Source of the DNA: Thermoanaerobaculia bacterium
GTDB lineage: Bacteria; Acidobacteriota; Thermoanaerobaculia; Multivoradales; JAIOJS01
NCBI GenBank assembly: GCA_030429235.1
Contig: JAUIDB010000036.1
Location: 1 to 36,976, forward strand
DNA length: 36,976 bases
Direction: 5' to 3'
Made by a program: the position numbers and the translations under genes. The notes under the pieces are model-generated. The model was not told where the DNA came from and searched no databases. It worked only from the letters and a program-made list of their open reading frames with translations. Positions 22,148 through 30,591 of this stretch are shown here, one piece after another. How positions within the stretch are numbered: position 1 is the first letter of the stretch; every line of letters starts with the position of its first letter.

Positions 22148-23103
22148 GGTTCGGCTCCGAAGCCCGGGAGTTCCTCGGCAGAACCACCGATTCGACCCGG
22201 CAGACTGACCAGGACCCCGAACAGCAACTCCTCGGCCGTTTCCATGAGTCCGAAGTCAACCGTGTCCCACGTGTCCGAGTCCCGATGCATGTGGGGCGTG
22301 ATTTCATCTCCCCACAGCCCGGCGGTCGAGTACCCGGCATCCGCGAAGGAGCGATTGTCCGAAGCTCCCCGGCCCCCAGTGAAGGTGACCTCGATGCCCA
22401 GCTGGGCGGCCACTTCGGTGTACACCGCCTGCAGGGCGTAGTCACGGGAGATCTGCACCTCCAAGGCCCGATCTCCGTCTTCGTCCCAGGCCACCACGTC
22501 GAGGATGTGCGCCGAGTTGATCGTCCAGTCGAGGGTTCGGAGGTACCGGACAAAGGCCCGACTGCCGATCTCGTCGTCCTCCTCCTGATCGAACAGCACG
22601 AACACATACCGATAGGGTCGGTACGTTTCCTGCAGCTCTCGCGCCAGGGAGACGACCAGCGCGACTCCCGCCGCATTGTCGCCAGCCCCCGGGCTCCCGG
22701 GCTCGCTGTCGTAGTGCGCTCCGACGATGACCGTCTCCGCGCCGGCTTCCGTGGCTTCGAGAACCGCGTAGACATTGGTACCCCGGAAGGGAGGCAGCAG
22801 CAGGTCGACCAGCGGATTGGCGTTGCGGTGGCGGTAGCGATGGCGTTGTGGTTCGAGGCCCCCGGCCCGCAAGACGTCGACCAGGAACGTCGCGGCCAGC
22901 TCCCTCTGCTCGGGAGTGCTCCGCACCGAGAGACCGCGTGGAGCGACCTCGGGATCGCTCAGTCCCGCCACGATTTCGAAGTGTAGGGGATCGGAATCCG
23001 TCGCCGGGTCGAAAGCGGTCGCCGGGGCGACCACGACCCCAGCGAGACTCAGTACCACCAGCCACCCCACCGATCGACAAACGCTCTCGAGTCTCACCCG
23101 CAC
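22144..23103 (-). CDS. Secreted M28-family zinc aminopeptidase
   Basis: A 319-residue protein with an N-terminal signal helix (VGWLVVLSLAGVVVAPATA). The two-zinc M28 site is complete: VIVGAHYDSEPGSPG (His and Asp, the Asp shown by GAGDNAAGVAL bridging both zincs), VLFDQEEDDEIGSRAF (catalytic Glu plus Glu ligand), ILDVVAWDEDG (Asp ligand) and TPHMHRDSDTWD (His ligand). M28 enzymes remove N-terminal residues from peptides outside the cell or in the periplasm. GTG 23103 is chosen over GTG 23121 because AGGAGG lies 6 nt upstream of the former and within the latter's coding part. The stop overlaps the small membrane-protein gene. Peptide specificity cannot be predicted from this sequence. Confidence 0.9.
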   Translation of the reverse strand: MRVRLESVCRSVGWLVVLSLAGVVVAPATAFDPATDSDPLHFEIVAGLSDPEVAPRGLSVRSTPEQRELAATFLVDVLRAGGLEPQRHRYRHRNANPLVDLLLPPFRGTNVYAVLEATEAGAETVIVGAHYDSEPGSPGAGDNAAGVALVVSLARELQETYRPYRYVFVLFDQEEDDEIGSRAFVRYLRTLDWTINSAHILDVVAWDEDGDRALEVQISRDYALQAVYTEVAAQLGIEVTFTGGRGASDNRSFADAGYSTAGLWGDEITPHMHRDSDTWDTVDFGLMETAEELLFGVLVSLPGRIGGSAEELPGFGAEP

Positions 23104-23247
23104 CGTGCCCCTCCTCTCCACACGAGTTCACGATCCTAGCCGAAACCGGAGGCGTCACCCAGACTCTGGCCCCCTTCACTCGGATGGACACCTTCCGAAA
23201 GCCTAGTTTCCGGAGCGTAGCCCAACCGCACTCCGCACGGAGCTAGA

Positions 23248-25929
23248 ATGGGACGGTTGATCGACCAACAACTCGCTCACTTCCAGGTCACCGCCAAACT
23301 CGGTGAAGGCGGCATGGGAGAGGTCTACCGCGCCGTGGACACGCGACTCGGCCGCGAGGTCGCGATCAAAGTGCTGCCACAGGACTTTCTGGCGGACCCG
23401 GAACGGCTGGCTCGATTCGAACGGGAAGCCAAAGTCCTGGCGAGCCTCAGCCATCCCAACATCGCCGGCATCCACGAGATCGGCCAGGACGAGGGGACTC
23501 GCTTCCTAGTCATGGAACTCGTGCCCGGCGAGAACCTCGCCGAGCGCCTGACGCGAGGCCCCCTGCCGGTCGAAGAGGCCGTCTCGATCTTCCTCCAGAC
23601 GGCCTACGCGATGGCGGCGGCCCACGACCAGGGGATCGTGCACCGTGACCTCAAGCCGGGCAACGTGATGGTCACTCCAGATGGAGATGTGAAGGTCCTC
23701 GATTTCGGTTTGGCCCGAGCCGATGTTCCCGGGGTGCTCTCCGGCAGCGCCCCGTCGATGACGCACTCGCCGACCATGACCTACGAAGCCACTCAGGCCG
23801 GTATGCTGCTCGGAACGGCCGCCTACATGAGTCCCGAGCAGGCCAAGGGCCAGCCGGCGACCCGCGGATCCGACGTCTGGGCGCTGGGGTGCCTTCTGTT
23901 CGAGATGCTCTCGGGACAACGACCCTTTCGGGGCGAGACCCTGGCCGAAACCCTGGCGGCGGTCCTGCGAGGAGAACCGGACTGGGAAGCGTTGCCCACA
24001 GCCTTCCCGCGTCGCGCCCGCTCCGTGCTGCAGCAGTGCCTGACCAAGGATCCACGCCGGCGCTTTCACGACGCCAACGACGTCGGGCTACTCCTCGAGA
24101 AGGCGATGGCCGAAGGTGCCGATGCCCCAGAGCCCGCCCCCCGTCCCCGAGGCTGGGTGGCAGCTCTGGGTTGGATCGTTGCCTTCGTCGCACTGATCTG
24201 GGTAGGAGTCTTGGCCTTCCAGTATTCCGAGCCGCCCGCTCCGCCAGCACCTAGAGTCTCTCGCTTCCTGATCCAACCTCCCGCGCAAACGCCGCTGGTC
24301 TTCAACGACGTGCCGAACGTGACCATCTCTGCCGACGGACGTCAGCTCGCCTTCGTCGCGTCTCCGGCCGATTCGGGGGTTGGACAGATCTACCTGCGAG
24401 AGCTGGCGGAGTTGGAGGCGCGCCCGGTGGCGGGTACCGAAGGCGCGTCGCAACCGTTCTTCTCGCCCGACGGCGAGCAGCTCGCGTTCTTCGCCGGGGG
24501 AGAACTCCGACGGGTAGCCCGCGGGGGCGGCCTACCCTTCAAACTCGCCGACGCTCCCAACAACCGCGGAGCCGTCTGGTCGCGTGACGGAACCGAGATC
24601 TTTTACATCCCCGAGTACGCCACGGGAATCTACGCCGTAGCCGCCGGGGGCGGAAGTCCCCGCCTGGTGTTGGAGCCGAATGCCGAGGCGGGGGAACGGA
24701 CGTTGCGTTGGGTCGACACAACCCCCGGCCATCGCCACTTGATTTACACCGTCGGCCACCAGGACAGTCCCAACGACTACAGTGGAGCCTGGATCGAGGC
24801 TCTCTCACTCGAGACGGGTCAGCGGTCGGTCCTGGTCTCCGACGCCGCCATGGCCCGATTCGTCCCCCCCGATCGTCTGGTGTTCCTTCGCGATGCCGTC
24901 CTCTCGGTGGTCCAGGTCGACTGGGACTCGCTGACTCTGATCGGAGAGCCCGTGCCCGTCGTGCAGGGGGTCGGGAGCGAAACGAGCAGCGGCGCCGGGT
25001 TCTTCGACGTCTCGGACTCCGGCGATCTCCTGTACGTCCCGGGAGCCCTGACGCAGTTCGAAGCCAACCTCGTGGTGGTCGACGAGGACGGCCAGAGGAA
25101 AACGCTCGACCTCGACCCCCAGGGATACCACCATCCCAGGTTCTCTCCCGACGGCGAGCGGGTCTCGTTCACGGTCACCGACTCCAGCGCCGGCCAGACG
25201 GGCGACATCTGGATCTACACGTTGGCCTCCGGCAACCTGGAGCGCCTGACCTTCGGGGGTTCGGGGGTCTACGGCACCTGGAGCCAGGATGGATCCCGCT
25301 TGGCCTACAGCGACCTCCAAGACGGCGTAATCTCAGTCCTGCCAGCCGATGGCAGTACTCAGAAGAAGGTTCTCGTCAACCCTGAGGGCAACAAACTACC
25401 AGAGACCTGGAGCCCCGCCGGCGACCTCCTGGCCTTCACCAGTCTCGCTTCGACCATCGACATCTACCTGACCTCGCCCGGTGGAGAACCTCGACTCTTC
25501 GAGGCGAACGCCAGCGGCCCCGCGTTCTCCCCGGATGGGCGCTGGGTCGCCTTCACCTACCCGTCCAGCGGGGTCACGGACGTCTTCGTACGGCCGGTCG
25601 AAGGCGAAGGGCAGTGGCAGGTCTCCTGGGCCAGAGGCGGCTACCCGCGCTGGGCTTCGGACCGCAACGCGATCTACTACATCGATATCGAGGATCCAGA
25701 ACGCCGGATCCTGCGAGCCGATGTGCTGCCCGGCGACAGCTTCCGCACCGCCGGACCGGTCGAAGTCCTCTCTTCGTCCCGATTCGCTCGCACCACCACC
25801 GCGCCCGTCGTCAACTGGGACGTGTCACCCGACGGAACCCAGCTCATTTTCGTCGAACCCGACCGCGGGCTGGACGCCAGCGGCGGCGTCCAGGTCGTGC
25901 TGGGGTGGGCTTCGGAGTTGCTACCGTAG
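23248..25929 (+). CDS. Membrane Ser/Thr protein kinase with TolB-like beta-propeller
   Basis: An 893-residue receptor kinase. The cytoplasmic Hanks-type kinase covers residues 12-285: the glycine loop GEGGMGEVYRAV (19-30), VAIKVL with Lys41, HRDLKPGNVM with catalytic Asp134, LDFGLA with Asp152 and AYMSPEQAKG. One transmembrane helix follows a Pro-Arg linker (GWVAALGWIVAFVALIWVGV, about 308-327). The external part of about 550 residues carries TolB/PD40 propeller repeats such as ISADGRQLAFVA, FFSPDGEQLAFFA, RFSPDGERVSFTV, TWSQDGSRLAYSD and AFSPDGRWVAFTY. All catalytic residues are present, so it is an active kinase whose propeller probably senses a ligand or envelope partner. ATG 23248 has GGAG 5 nt upstream. 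It is monocistronic. This architecture is common in Acidobacteriota and some other phyla. Confidence 0.94.
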   Translation: MGRLIDQQLAHFQVTAKLGEGGMGEVYRAVDTRLGREVAIKVLPQDFLADPERLARFEREAKVLASLSHPNIAGIHEIGQDEGTRFLVMELVPGENLAERLTRGPLPVEEAVSIFLQTAYAMAAAHDQGIVHRDLKPGNVMVTPDGDVKVLDFGLARADVPGVLSGSAPSMTHSPTMTYEATQAGMLLGTAAYMSPEQAKGQPATRGSDVWALGCLLFEMLSGQRPFRGETLAETLAAVLRGEPDWEALPTAFPRRARSVLQQCLTKDPRRRFHDANDVGLLLEKAMAEGADAPEPAPRPRGWVAALGWIVAFVALIWVGVLAFQYSEPPAPPAPRVSRFLIQPPAQTPLVFNDVPNVTISADGRQLAFVASPADSGVGQIYLRELAELEARPVAGTEGASQPFFSPDGEQLAFFAGGELRRVARGGGLPFKLADAPNNRGAVWSRDGTEIFYIPEYATGIYAVAAGGGSPRLVLEPNAEAGERTLRWVDTTPGHRHLIYTVGHQDSPNDYSGAWIEALSLETGQRSVLVSDAAMARFVPPDRLVFLRDAVLSVVQVDWDSLTLIGEPVPVVQGVGSETSSGAGFFDVSDSGDLLYVPGALTQFEANLVVVDEDGQRKTLDLDPQGYHHPRFSPDGERVSFTVTDSSAGQTGDIWIYTLASGNLERLTFGGSGVYGTWSQDGSRLAYSDLQDGVISVLPADGSTQKKVLVNPEGNKLPETWSPAGDLLAFTSLASTIDIYLTSPGGEPRLFEANASGPAFSPDGRWVAFTYPSSGVTDVFVRPVEGEGQWQVSWARGGYPRWASDRNAIYYIDIEDPERRILRADVLPGDSFRTAGPVEVLSSSRFARTTTAPVVNWDVSPDGTQLIFVEPDRGLDASGGVQVVLGWASELLP

Positions 25930-25968
25930 CGTCCACCTCCGCTTGCTCCCGCACGGTCAAGCCAACCC

Positions 25969-27111
25969 TCAACGGGGATGAATCGGTCCCCCTCCGAAGC
26001 CTCTTTCCAACGGCTCTTCGCGGCCTCGAGCCGCCAGGACGAAGAAGACCGCGGAGACCAACAACAGGCCGAAAGCACTTCGATGAAGGCTGGTGCCGCT
26101 GCTACGGTAGAACAGGTCCTCGATCGACTCGGCGGGGTCTTCCGGGTCGTATCGGATCCTGACGACCTCGCCCACCTTCGTGGAGTAGCTCCGCTTGGCC
26201 GTTCCGAGATAGCGGCGACCGTGAACCCAGTGCGAGTAGGAGGCCGCGTCCTCCTCGAGCGAGATGATCTTGGCTTCGGCTCGGACCCATTCCCGGTAGT
26301 TGTCCTGCGCCCTGGCTCTCCACTCGATCACGGCGGCCGAGACCAGGAAGGTGACCGCGAGCGCCAGACAGATCCGAAACCGATAGTTGGTACCCCACGG
26401 AGCTGACGATCCACCGCCTTCGGCTCCTGGCTGGAGTTCGCCCCGGGCTCTTTCGGCATCGGATTCGCGCACCGCGACCTCGACAGCCCAAGAGAAGTCC
26501 TTGGTGCCCTCGACCAACGAACGACCATCGACCGTTTGCTCTCCGAGATTGGTCCAGAAGCCGATGCCCGCACTCACCAGGATGGACTCGACCACCAAGA
26601 GTTCGGCCTCGTTCTCTGGCCGGCCGACCACCACGAGCTTCTCGGTGTCGGCTGGTGGCTCGTGCGAACGATCCCGAGGCCGGGAATCCCGAGACGGCCA
26701 AGGCTCAGATTCCGGATGCTCATGGCGAGGATCGGTCTGGTCGAGCTCGTCGAGCAGCGAGGGAATCTGGATGGGAATTCCCTGCTGCTCTAGCGGCTCG
26801 AGCTGGGTCCAGCGATGCTCCGTACGCCAACGATCGTTGCCCTCCAGGTAGAGGAGGAAGAACTCTCTGAGTTCCTCCGAAGTGAGAGCTCTCTGGAGAT
26901 TTCCGTACCGTTGAGCGCCCAGTTCGTCCCGGTACTCGATATAGAAACCGTGCTCGAGATTTCCTAGCGCTTGCACGTAGTCGTCTTCCGTCCTCGACAA
27001 CGAAGCGAAGGAGTTCTCGTCCCCCTCCCCCACCAAGAGACTCAGCCCGTGCTGCACGGATTCCTCATCCGCGTCTTCGATCACCATCGTGCCGTTGATC
27101 TCGAGCCTCAT
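25969..27111 (-). CDS. Three-module membrane protein: Imm1-like, DUF2007-like and DUF3592-like
   Basis: A 380-residue protein with three parts. Residues 1-110 (from MRLEINGTMVIEDADEE to LEGNDRWRTEHRW) resemble small Imm1-like domains. After an acidic/Arg-Pro linker, residues 155-240 (KLVVVGRPENEAELLVVESI, GIGFWTNLGEQ, WAVEVAVRESDAERARGEL) match the DUF2007 putative signal-transducing fold. A transmembrane helix (RICLALAVTFLVSAAVIEW) then leads into a DUF3592-like periplasmic domain (EAKIISLEEDAASYSHWVHG, VGEVVRIRYDPEDPAESIED) and a final helix. ATG 27111 has GGGAGG 8 nt upstream; TTG 27138 is less likely. It converges on the kinase gene. No function is known for the combination; the names describe resemblance only. 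Confidence 0.68.
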   Translation of the reverse strand: MRLEINGTMVIEDADEESVQHGLSLLVGEGDENSFASLSRTEDDYVQALGNLEHGFYIEYRDELGAQRYGNLQRALTSEELREFFLLYLEGNDRWRTEHRWTQLEPLEQQGIPIQIPSLLDELDQTDPRHEHPESEPWPSRDSRPRDRSHEPPADTEKLVVVGRPENEAELLVVESILVSAGIGFWTNLGEQTVDGRSLVEGTKDFSWAVEVAVRESDAERARGELQPGAEGGGSSAPWGTNYRFRICLALAVTFLVSAAVIEWRARAQDNYREWVRAEAKIISLEEDAASYSHWVHGRRYLGTAKRSYSTKVGEVVRIRYDPEDPAESIEDLFYRSSGTSLHRSAFGLLLVSAVFFVLAARGREEPLERGFGGGPIHPR

Positions 27112-27209
27112 CGCCTCACCCTCCCAGGGGCGATTCAACGAATCACTCCCCGAAGTTCGTCATCTAGCCGACCCTAGACAGCACGATCCTTGTCGGTAGC
27201 CGGACGACG

Positions 27210-27258
27210 TCGGACTCAGTACTGCCACCCCACCGATGACAGGAGGCTCTGAGTCCGA
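27210..27258. repeat. 10-bp inverted repeat
   Basis: TCGGACTCAG (27210-27219) and CTGAGTCCGA (27249-27258) are perfect arms with a 29-nt loop, in the 162-nt gap between two minus-strand genes. It lies after the coiled-coil gene, so it may end that transcript, but no T-run follows on either strand. Confidence 0.5.
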
Positions 27259-27273
27259 GGCCACGGTCAACCT

Positions 27274-27504
27274 TCATCGCTTGGATACGTGGAAACGCAA
27301 CATCATCAAGCAGTTGCGAAGCCGCGAAAGACGTCGTTGGCGCTCCTGCACTGCGGCCGTGTCGGCGAGATCGGGTTGATCCGCCCGGATCTCGCGCTGC
27401 AGTTTGTCGAGTTCGAACCGCAGCTTTTCGATCTCGGATCGGGACATGCTCTTGAAGGTCCGCTCGGTGACCAGTACGTTCCCGTTGCCGATCTGCCGAG
27501 CCAT
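27274..27504 (-). CDS. Small coiled-coil protein, unknown function
   Basis: 76 residues with the chosen start. The protein opens with RQIGNGNVLVTERTFKSMS and continues as an almost continuous charged helix (SRSEIEKLRFELDKLQREIR, then VQERQRRLSRLRNCLMMLRF) suited to a coiled coil or helical hairpin. I do not recognise a characterised family. ATG 27504 has GGAGG 13 nt upstream, a long spacing; ATG 27534 gives 86 residues without a ribosome-binding site. The codon choice and regular heptads argue for a real gene. It lies 98 nt downstream of the NTF2-like gene's end on the same strand. Confidence 0.6.
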   Translation of the reverse strand: MARQIGNGNVLVTERTFKSMSRSEIEKLRFELDKLQREIRADQPDLADTAAVQERQRRLSRLRNCLMMLRFHVSKR

Positions 27505-27602
27505 ACCGAAGGCGCTACCTCCCTGGAATGCCATGCGCGAGATGCTATCAGGCGGGACCGACCCGATCGCCTCCCTGACAACCGATCGGCGGTCGAACGA
27601 GG

Positions 27603-28067
27603 CTAGCGATCGGGCAGGGGTGAGTCGTGAAAGGCGGCCCGTCGCCAGGCTCCGTCTTCATGGACCCAGAGATTGGTGAACCGCAGGCGGGAAGCGAACC
27701 GCTCACCCCGCTCGATTCCGTTGGAGGTCACGACTCCGGTCACCACGGCCGCCGAACCGTGGAGATCGATGCGCAGATCCTGGACCTCGTAGGTCTCGAT
27801 CACCAGGCCCCCCGACGCCAGGTCGGTCTGGCGGGAAGCGATCCACGCCAACCAGTCGGACCGGGAAACCAGGCTGCCAGAGCCGCCGTTGACGTGCACG
27901 TAGTCCGTGGCCAACAGGGCGTCCAGGGCCTCGACGTCGGCCACGGCGAAGGCCTCACCGAAGGCCTCGACCGCCGCCTCGACCGCTCGGGCCGGGTCCG
28001 CCGCGTCGGTCGCAAGCACCGGCAGCGCGGCCAGGAGCAGCACACAGATCGCGATCGAGTTCTTCAT
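27603..28067 (-). CDS. Exported NTF2/SnoaL-like protein (DUF4440-type)
   Basis: A 154-residue protein with a signal peptide (MKNSIAICVLLLAALPVLA) and an NTF2-like cone fold: AVEAFGEAFAVADVEALDAL, LLATDYVHVNGGSGSLVS, SRSDWLAWIASRQ, IDLHGSAAVVTGVVTS and RFTNLWVHEDGAWRRAAFHD. The pattern fits DUF4440/SnoaL-like proteins, which range from small-molecule isomerases to ligand-binding modules. ATG 28067 has GGGAGG close upstream. It follows the MqnA/MqnD-like gene by 19 nt and is probably in its operon. Substrate and catalysis are unknown. Confidence 0.83.
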   Translation of the reverse strand: MKNSIAICVLLLAALPVLATDAADPARAVEAAVEAFGEAFAVADVEALDALLATDYVHVNGGSGSLVSRSDWLAWIASRQTDLASGGLVIETYEVQDLRIDLHGSAAVVTGVVTSNGIERGERFASRLRFTNLWVHEDGAWRRAAFHDSPLPDR

Positions 28068-28086
28068 CTCGCCTCCCTGTCGTCAG

Positions 28087-28986
28087 TCAGTCGGGCGCGT
28101 ATTCGGCGGTGATGCGATGGGGGATGACTCCGGCCTCGAACCCGCGATCGAGCAACAACTGGACCGCGCGCTTCCCCGGAACCCCGTAGTCCTGAGTCCA
28201 TTGGTTGACGTACATCCCGACGAACTGGTCTGCTTTGTCTCGGCTGGTCTCCAGGCCTCGGGCATACTGCATCGCGAAGTCGAGGGCCTCGGCACGCCGG
28301 GCCAGGGCGTAGTCGATGCTCTCGCGTTGGAGTCGGCAAAGGCGCCGCTTGAGTGGTTCGGGGACATCCCGGCGAATGACGTTGCCCCCCAGGGGGAGCG
28401 GCAGTCCGGTGTCTTCTTTCCACCAGGCCCCGAGGTCGACAATGGAGTGAAGACCCTCGTCGCCGTAGGTCAGCTGTCCCTCGTGGATCACCACTCCTGC
28501 CTCGTACTCACCGCTGGCCACGACCTCGAGGATCTGATCGAACGGCACAAACCCGACCTCGGCCTTCGGCTGCCAAAGCCGCAGGGCCAGATGAGCCGAG
28601 GTCAGCTCTCCCGGCACCGCAACCTTGACGCCGGCGAGGCTGTCGCGAGAACGAGGCTCGCGGCTGACGACTACGGGCCCGTAGCCGTCGCCGAAGCTCG
28701 CTCCGGAGGGCGTCAACTGATAGGTGTCGGCGAGGTGAGCGTAGGCGTGGATCGACACCGCGCTGATCTCGTAGGTACCCTCGAACGCCGCCTGGTTCAG
28801 GGTCTCGATGTCACACAGCACGCTGGTGATGACGAGGCCGTCGATGTCCAGCAGCCCCTGGGTCAAGGCGTAGAACATGAACGCGTCGTCGGAATCGGGG
28901 CTGTGCGCGATCCGAACCCGGGTCAGGGTTCGCGTCTCCGCTGTCCCCACCTCGTCAGACTCGAGCGAGTCCTCGGTCTCGGTCAC
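28087..28986 (-). CDS. MqnA/MqnD-like periplasmic-binding-fold protein
   Basis: A 299-residue protein of the menaquinone-biosynthesis/substrate-binding superfamily. Hallmarks are RIAHSPDSDDAFMFYALTQG near the N-terminus (MqnD has SPCPNDTF here), ISAVSIHAYAHLADTYQL, GYGPVVVSRE, KVAVPGELTSAHLALRL and AGVVIHEGQLTY. MqnD cleaves cyclic de-hypoxanthine futalosine to 1,4-dihydroxy-6-naphthoate in the futalosine route; the variant SPDSDD motif makes the exact reaction uncertain. No other menaquinone genes are present. GTG 28986 starts 3 nt after the stop of the FAD oxidase gene and has GGGAG 9 nt upstream, so the two are coupled. A product or ligand role with that oxidase is possible. Confidence 0.78.
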   Translation of the reverse strand: MTETEDSLESDEVGTAETRTLTRVRIAHSPDSDDAFMFYALTQGLLDIDGLVITSVLCDIETLNQAAFEGTYEISAVSIHAYAHLADTYQLTPSGASFGDGYGPVVVSREPRSRDSLAGVKVAVPGELTSAHLALRLWQPKAEVGFVPFDQILEVVASGEYEAGVVIHEGQLTYGDEGLHSIVDLGAWWKEDTGLPLPLGGNVIRRDVPEPLKRRLCRLQRESIDYALARRAEALDFAMQYARGLETSRDKADQFVGMYVNQWTQDYGVPGKRAVQLLLDRGFEAGVIPHRITAEYAPD

Positions 28987-28989
28987 GAG

Positions 28990-30435
28990 CTAGTTCTCCC
29001 AGGGGTACTGAATGAACCCGGGCGCCAGGATCCCGCTCGGGTCCCAACGCTTCTTGGCTTCACACACCAGATCCCACTTGTCGCCGAAGTGGGCGGCCCA
29101 CTTTTCCGGGGTGTCGAAGGTGATGTAGCCCGAGAGGTACCGCTTACCGCCATACCCGATCGCCATCTCGGAAGCCATGTCGAGCGAGTTCAGCGCCTGA
29201 TCCAGGAATTTCTGCGGCACCGCCGGCAGGATCCCCCACCCCATGTTGAACTTGCCCTCGGGATGCATGAAGAGGGGCGAGTCGGAACTGACCGTACACG
29301 CCGGCCAGAGCAGCACGTGGCCGCCGGCTCCCAGGGCCTGGGGCGGTAGGTTCTCCTGCGCAAACTCGATGTAAGACTGCGCCACGTCCCACGGCATGAT
29401 CACCTCCATCCAGGGGTGCGCCATGTCCCAGGCGTTGGCTCGATGCCACAGCTCGAAGACGGGCTCGAGGCGGTTTAGGAACTCGAGTTGGGTGTACTCG
29501 ACCACCCCGAGGTTCTGGTAGTAGTTCAAACCGTCGATGAACTCGGCGTCATTCGGATCCTCCCCCTCGTCGTACTCGACGGTGAGAAACAGCGGGTACA
29601 ACCAGTAGGCGTACATCTGCATGCCTTTGGCCAACTCGATCCCTTCACCGATCCGCTTGGTGAAGATCGGGCAGGGAGCGCTGCGCGACTCGAGGGTGTG
29701 GTACTTGTCGTCCTCGGGATCCATGATCCGTTCGGCGTCCTTCATGAAAACCCCGAGATCGTCGTACAGCAGGTGGTACATCCGCACCTTCGGCTTGCAG
29801 GGCCGCACCATGACCTTGGCCCGAGTGATGATGCCGAACTGCCCGTATCCGCAACGGACCACGTCGAAGAGGTCCCGATTCTGCTCCCGCGAGCAGACGA
29901 TGACCTCGCCCTCACCGGTGACGACCTCGAGTTCGGTCACGTTGTCGGCCTGCAAACCGTAGCGGAAGCTGGCCGCCCCGATCCCCGCCACCGAGATAGT
30001 TCCGGCCACACAGACCGCGAGATTGTTGGTCAGCACTCGGGGCACGTACCCTCGGGGAACGGTGTAGTCGCAGAGTACGCGCCAGACGACGCCACCGTCG
30101 CAGTCGACCGTACCGGTGGCTTCGTCGATACCCCGGATCTCGTTCATCGAGCGGATATCCAGGACGAAACCACCATCGCTCGTCGACTGGCCGCTCTGAC
30201 TGTGGCCGTGGGCTCGCGGCGTCAGCGGGATGCCCTGCTCCCGGCAGTAGTTGACCAGCGCTACCACGTCTTCGGTGCCCCGCGGACGTGCCACTGCGCC
30301 GGGAGTCTCGAACTTCCAGCGCCCCCAGTCGGTGGCGTGCTCTTCGAGGGTCGCGTCGTCGAAGAAGACCCAATCGGCATTCTGCTCGGCAAAGGCACGG
30401 ATCGCCGAAGCGAAGGAACTACTATCAACCGTCAT
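28990..30435 (-). CDS. Cytokinin-dehydrogenase-like FAD-linked oxidase
   Basis: A 481-residue PCMH/VAO-type flavoprotein. RAHGHSQSGQS (residues 74-84) equals the GHSxxGQ motif of cytokinin dehydrogenases, where the His (His78 here) binds FAD covalently. GTISVAGIGAASFRYGLQAD, ELEVVTGEGEVIVCS and DLFDVVRCGYGQFGIITRAK follow the plant and FasE-type enzymes closely. The catalytic Asp of maize CKX1 (Asp169, in WTDYL) is Asn here (LTNNL), so cytokinin oxidation is doubtful and another amine or alcohol may be the substrate. The C-terminal domain ends in RWDPSGILAPGFIQYPW, typical of this family. ATG 30435 has AAGGAG 7 nt upstream; the longer frame to 30558 lacks support. It heads an operon with the MqnA/MqnD-like gene. 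Confidence 0.87.
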   Translation of the reverse strand: MTVDSSSFASAIRAFAEQNADWVFFDDATLEEHATDWGRWKFETPGAVARPRGTEDVVALVNYCREQGIPLTPRAHGHSQSGQSTSDGGFVLDIRSMNEIRGIDEATGTVDCDGGVVWRVLCDYTVPRGYVPRVLTNNLAVCVAGTISVAGIGAASFRYGLQADNVTELEVVTGEGEVIVCSREQNRDLFDVVRCGYGQFGIITRAKVMVRPCKPKVRMYHLLYDDLGVFMKDAERIMDPEDDKYHTLESRSAPCPIFTKRIGEGIELAKGMQMYAYWLYPLFLTVEYDEGEDPNDAEFIDGLNYYQNLGVVEYTQLEFLNRLEPVFELWHRANAWDMAHPWMEVIMPWDVAQSYIEFAQENLPPQALGAGGHVLLWPACTVSSDSPLFMHPEGKFNMGWGILPAVPQKFLDQALNSLDMASEMAIGYGGKRYLSGYITFDTPEKWAAHFGDKWDLVCEAKKRWDPSGILAPGFIQYPWEN

Positions 30436-30457
30436 GACGGGTCTCCTTGGTGGGGTA

Positions 30458-30469
30458 CTCGATATCGAG
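30458..30469. promoter_or_regulatory. 12-bp palindrome before the FAD oxidase gene
   Basis: CTCGATATCGAG is a perfect 12-bp palindrome 22 nt upstream of the ATG of the FAD oxidase gene, next to the AAGGAG ribosome-binding site. It is a candidate operator. Confidence 0.4.
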
Positions 30470-30512
30470 AGGGGGCGCGCCGGGGAGCTCCGTGGCGTCG
30501 CCAGGGTTTCTT

Positions 30513-30541
30513 TTTGTACCTGATTTGGCGGGCCCGAGCAA
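30513..30541 (-). promoter_or_regulatory. Possible sigma-70 promoter for the FAD oxidase operon
   Basis: On the minus strand TTGCTC (30541-30536), 17 nt, TACAAA (30518-30513). This is a weak match (3/6 and 4/6) but it sits in the only A/T-rich patch between the STAS and oxidase genes, about 80 nt before the ATG and ahead of the CTCGATATCGAG palindrome. Confidence 0.3.
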
Positions 30542-30591
30542 GGTCTGGGGACCGACAACGGCGGCCCGTTCCAACCCCGCGCCCCGGTCGC

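Noticed and set aside
27907-29349. 480-residue plus-strand frame
   Set aside because: It is antisense to three minus-strand genes with signal peptide or family motifs and has no recognisable domain.
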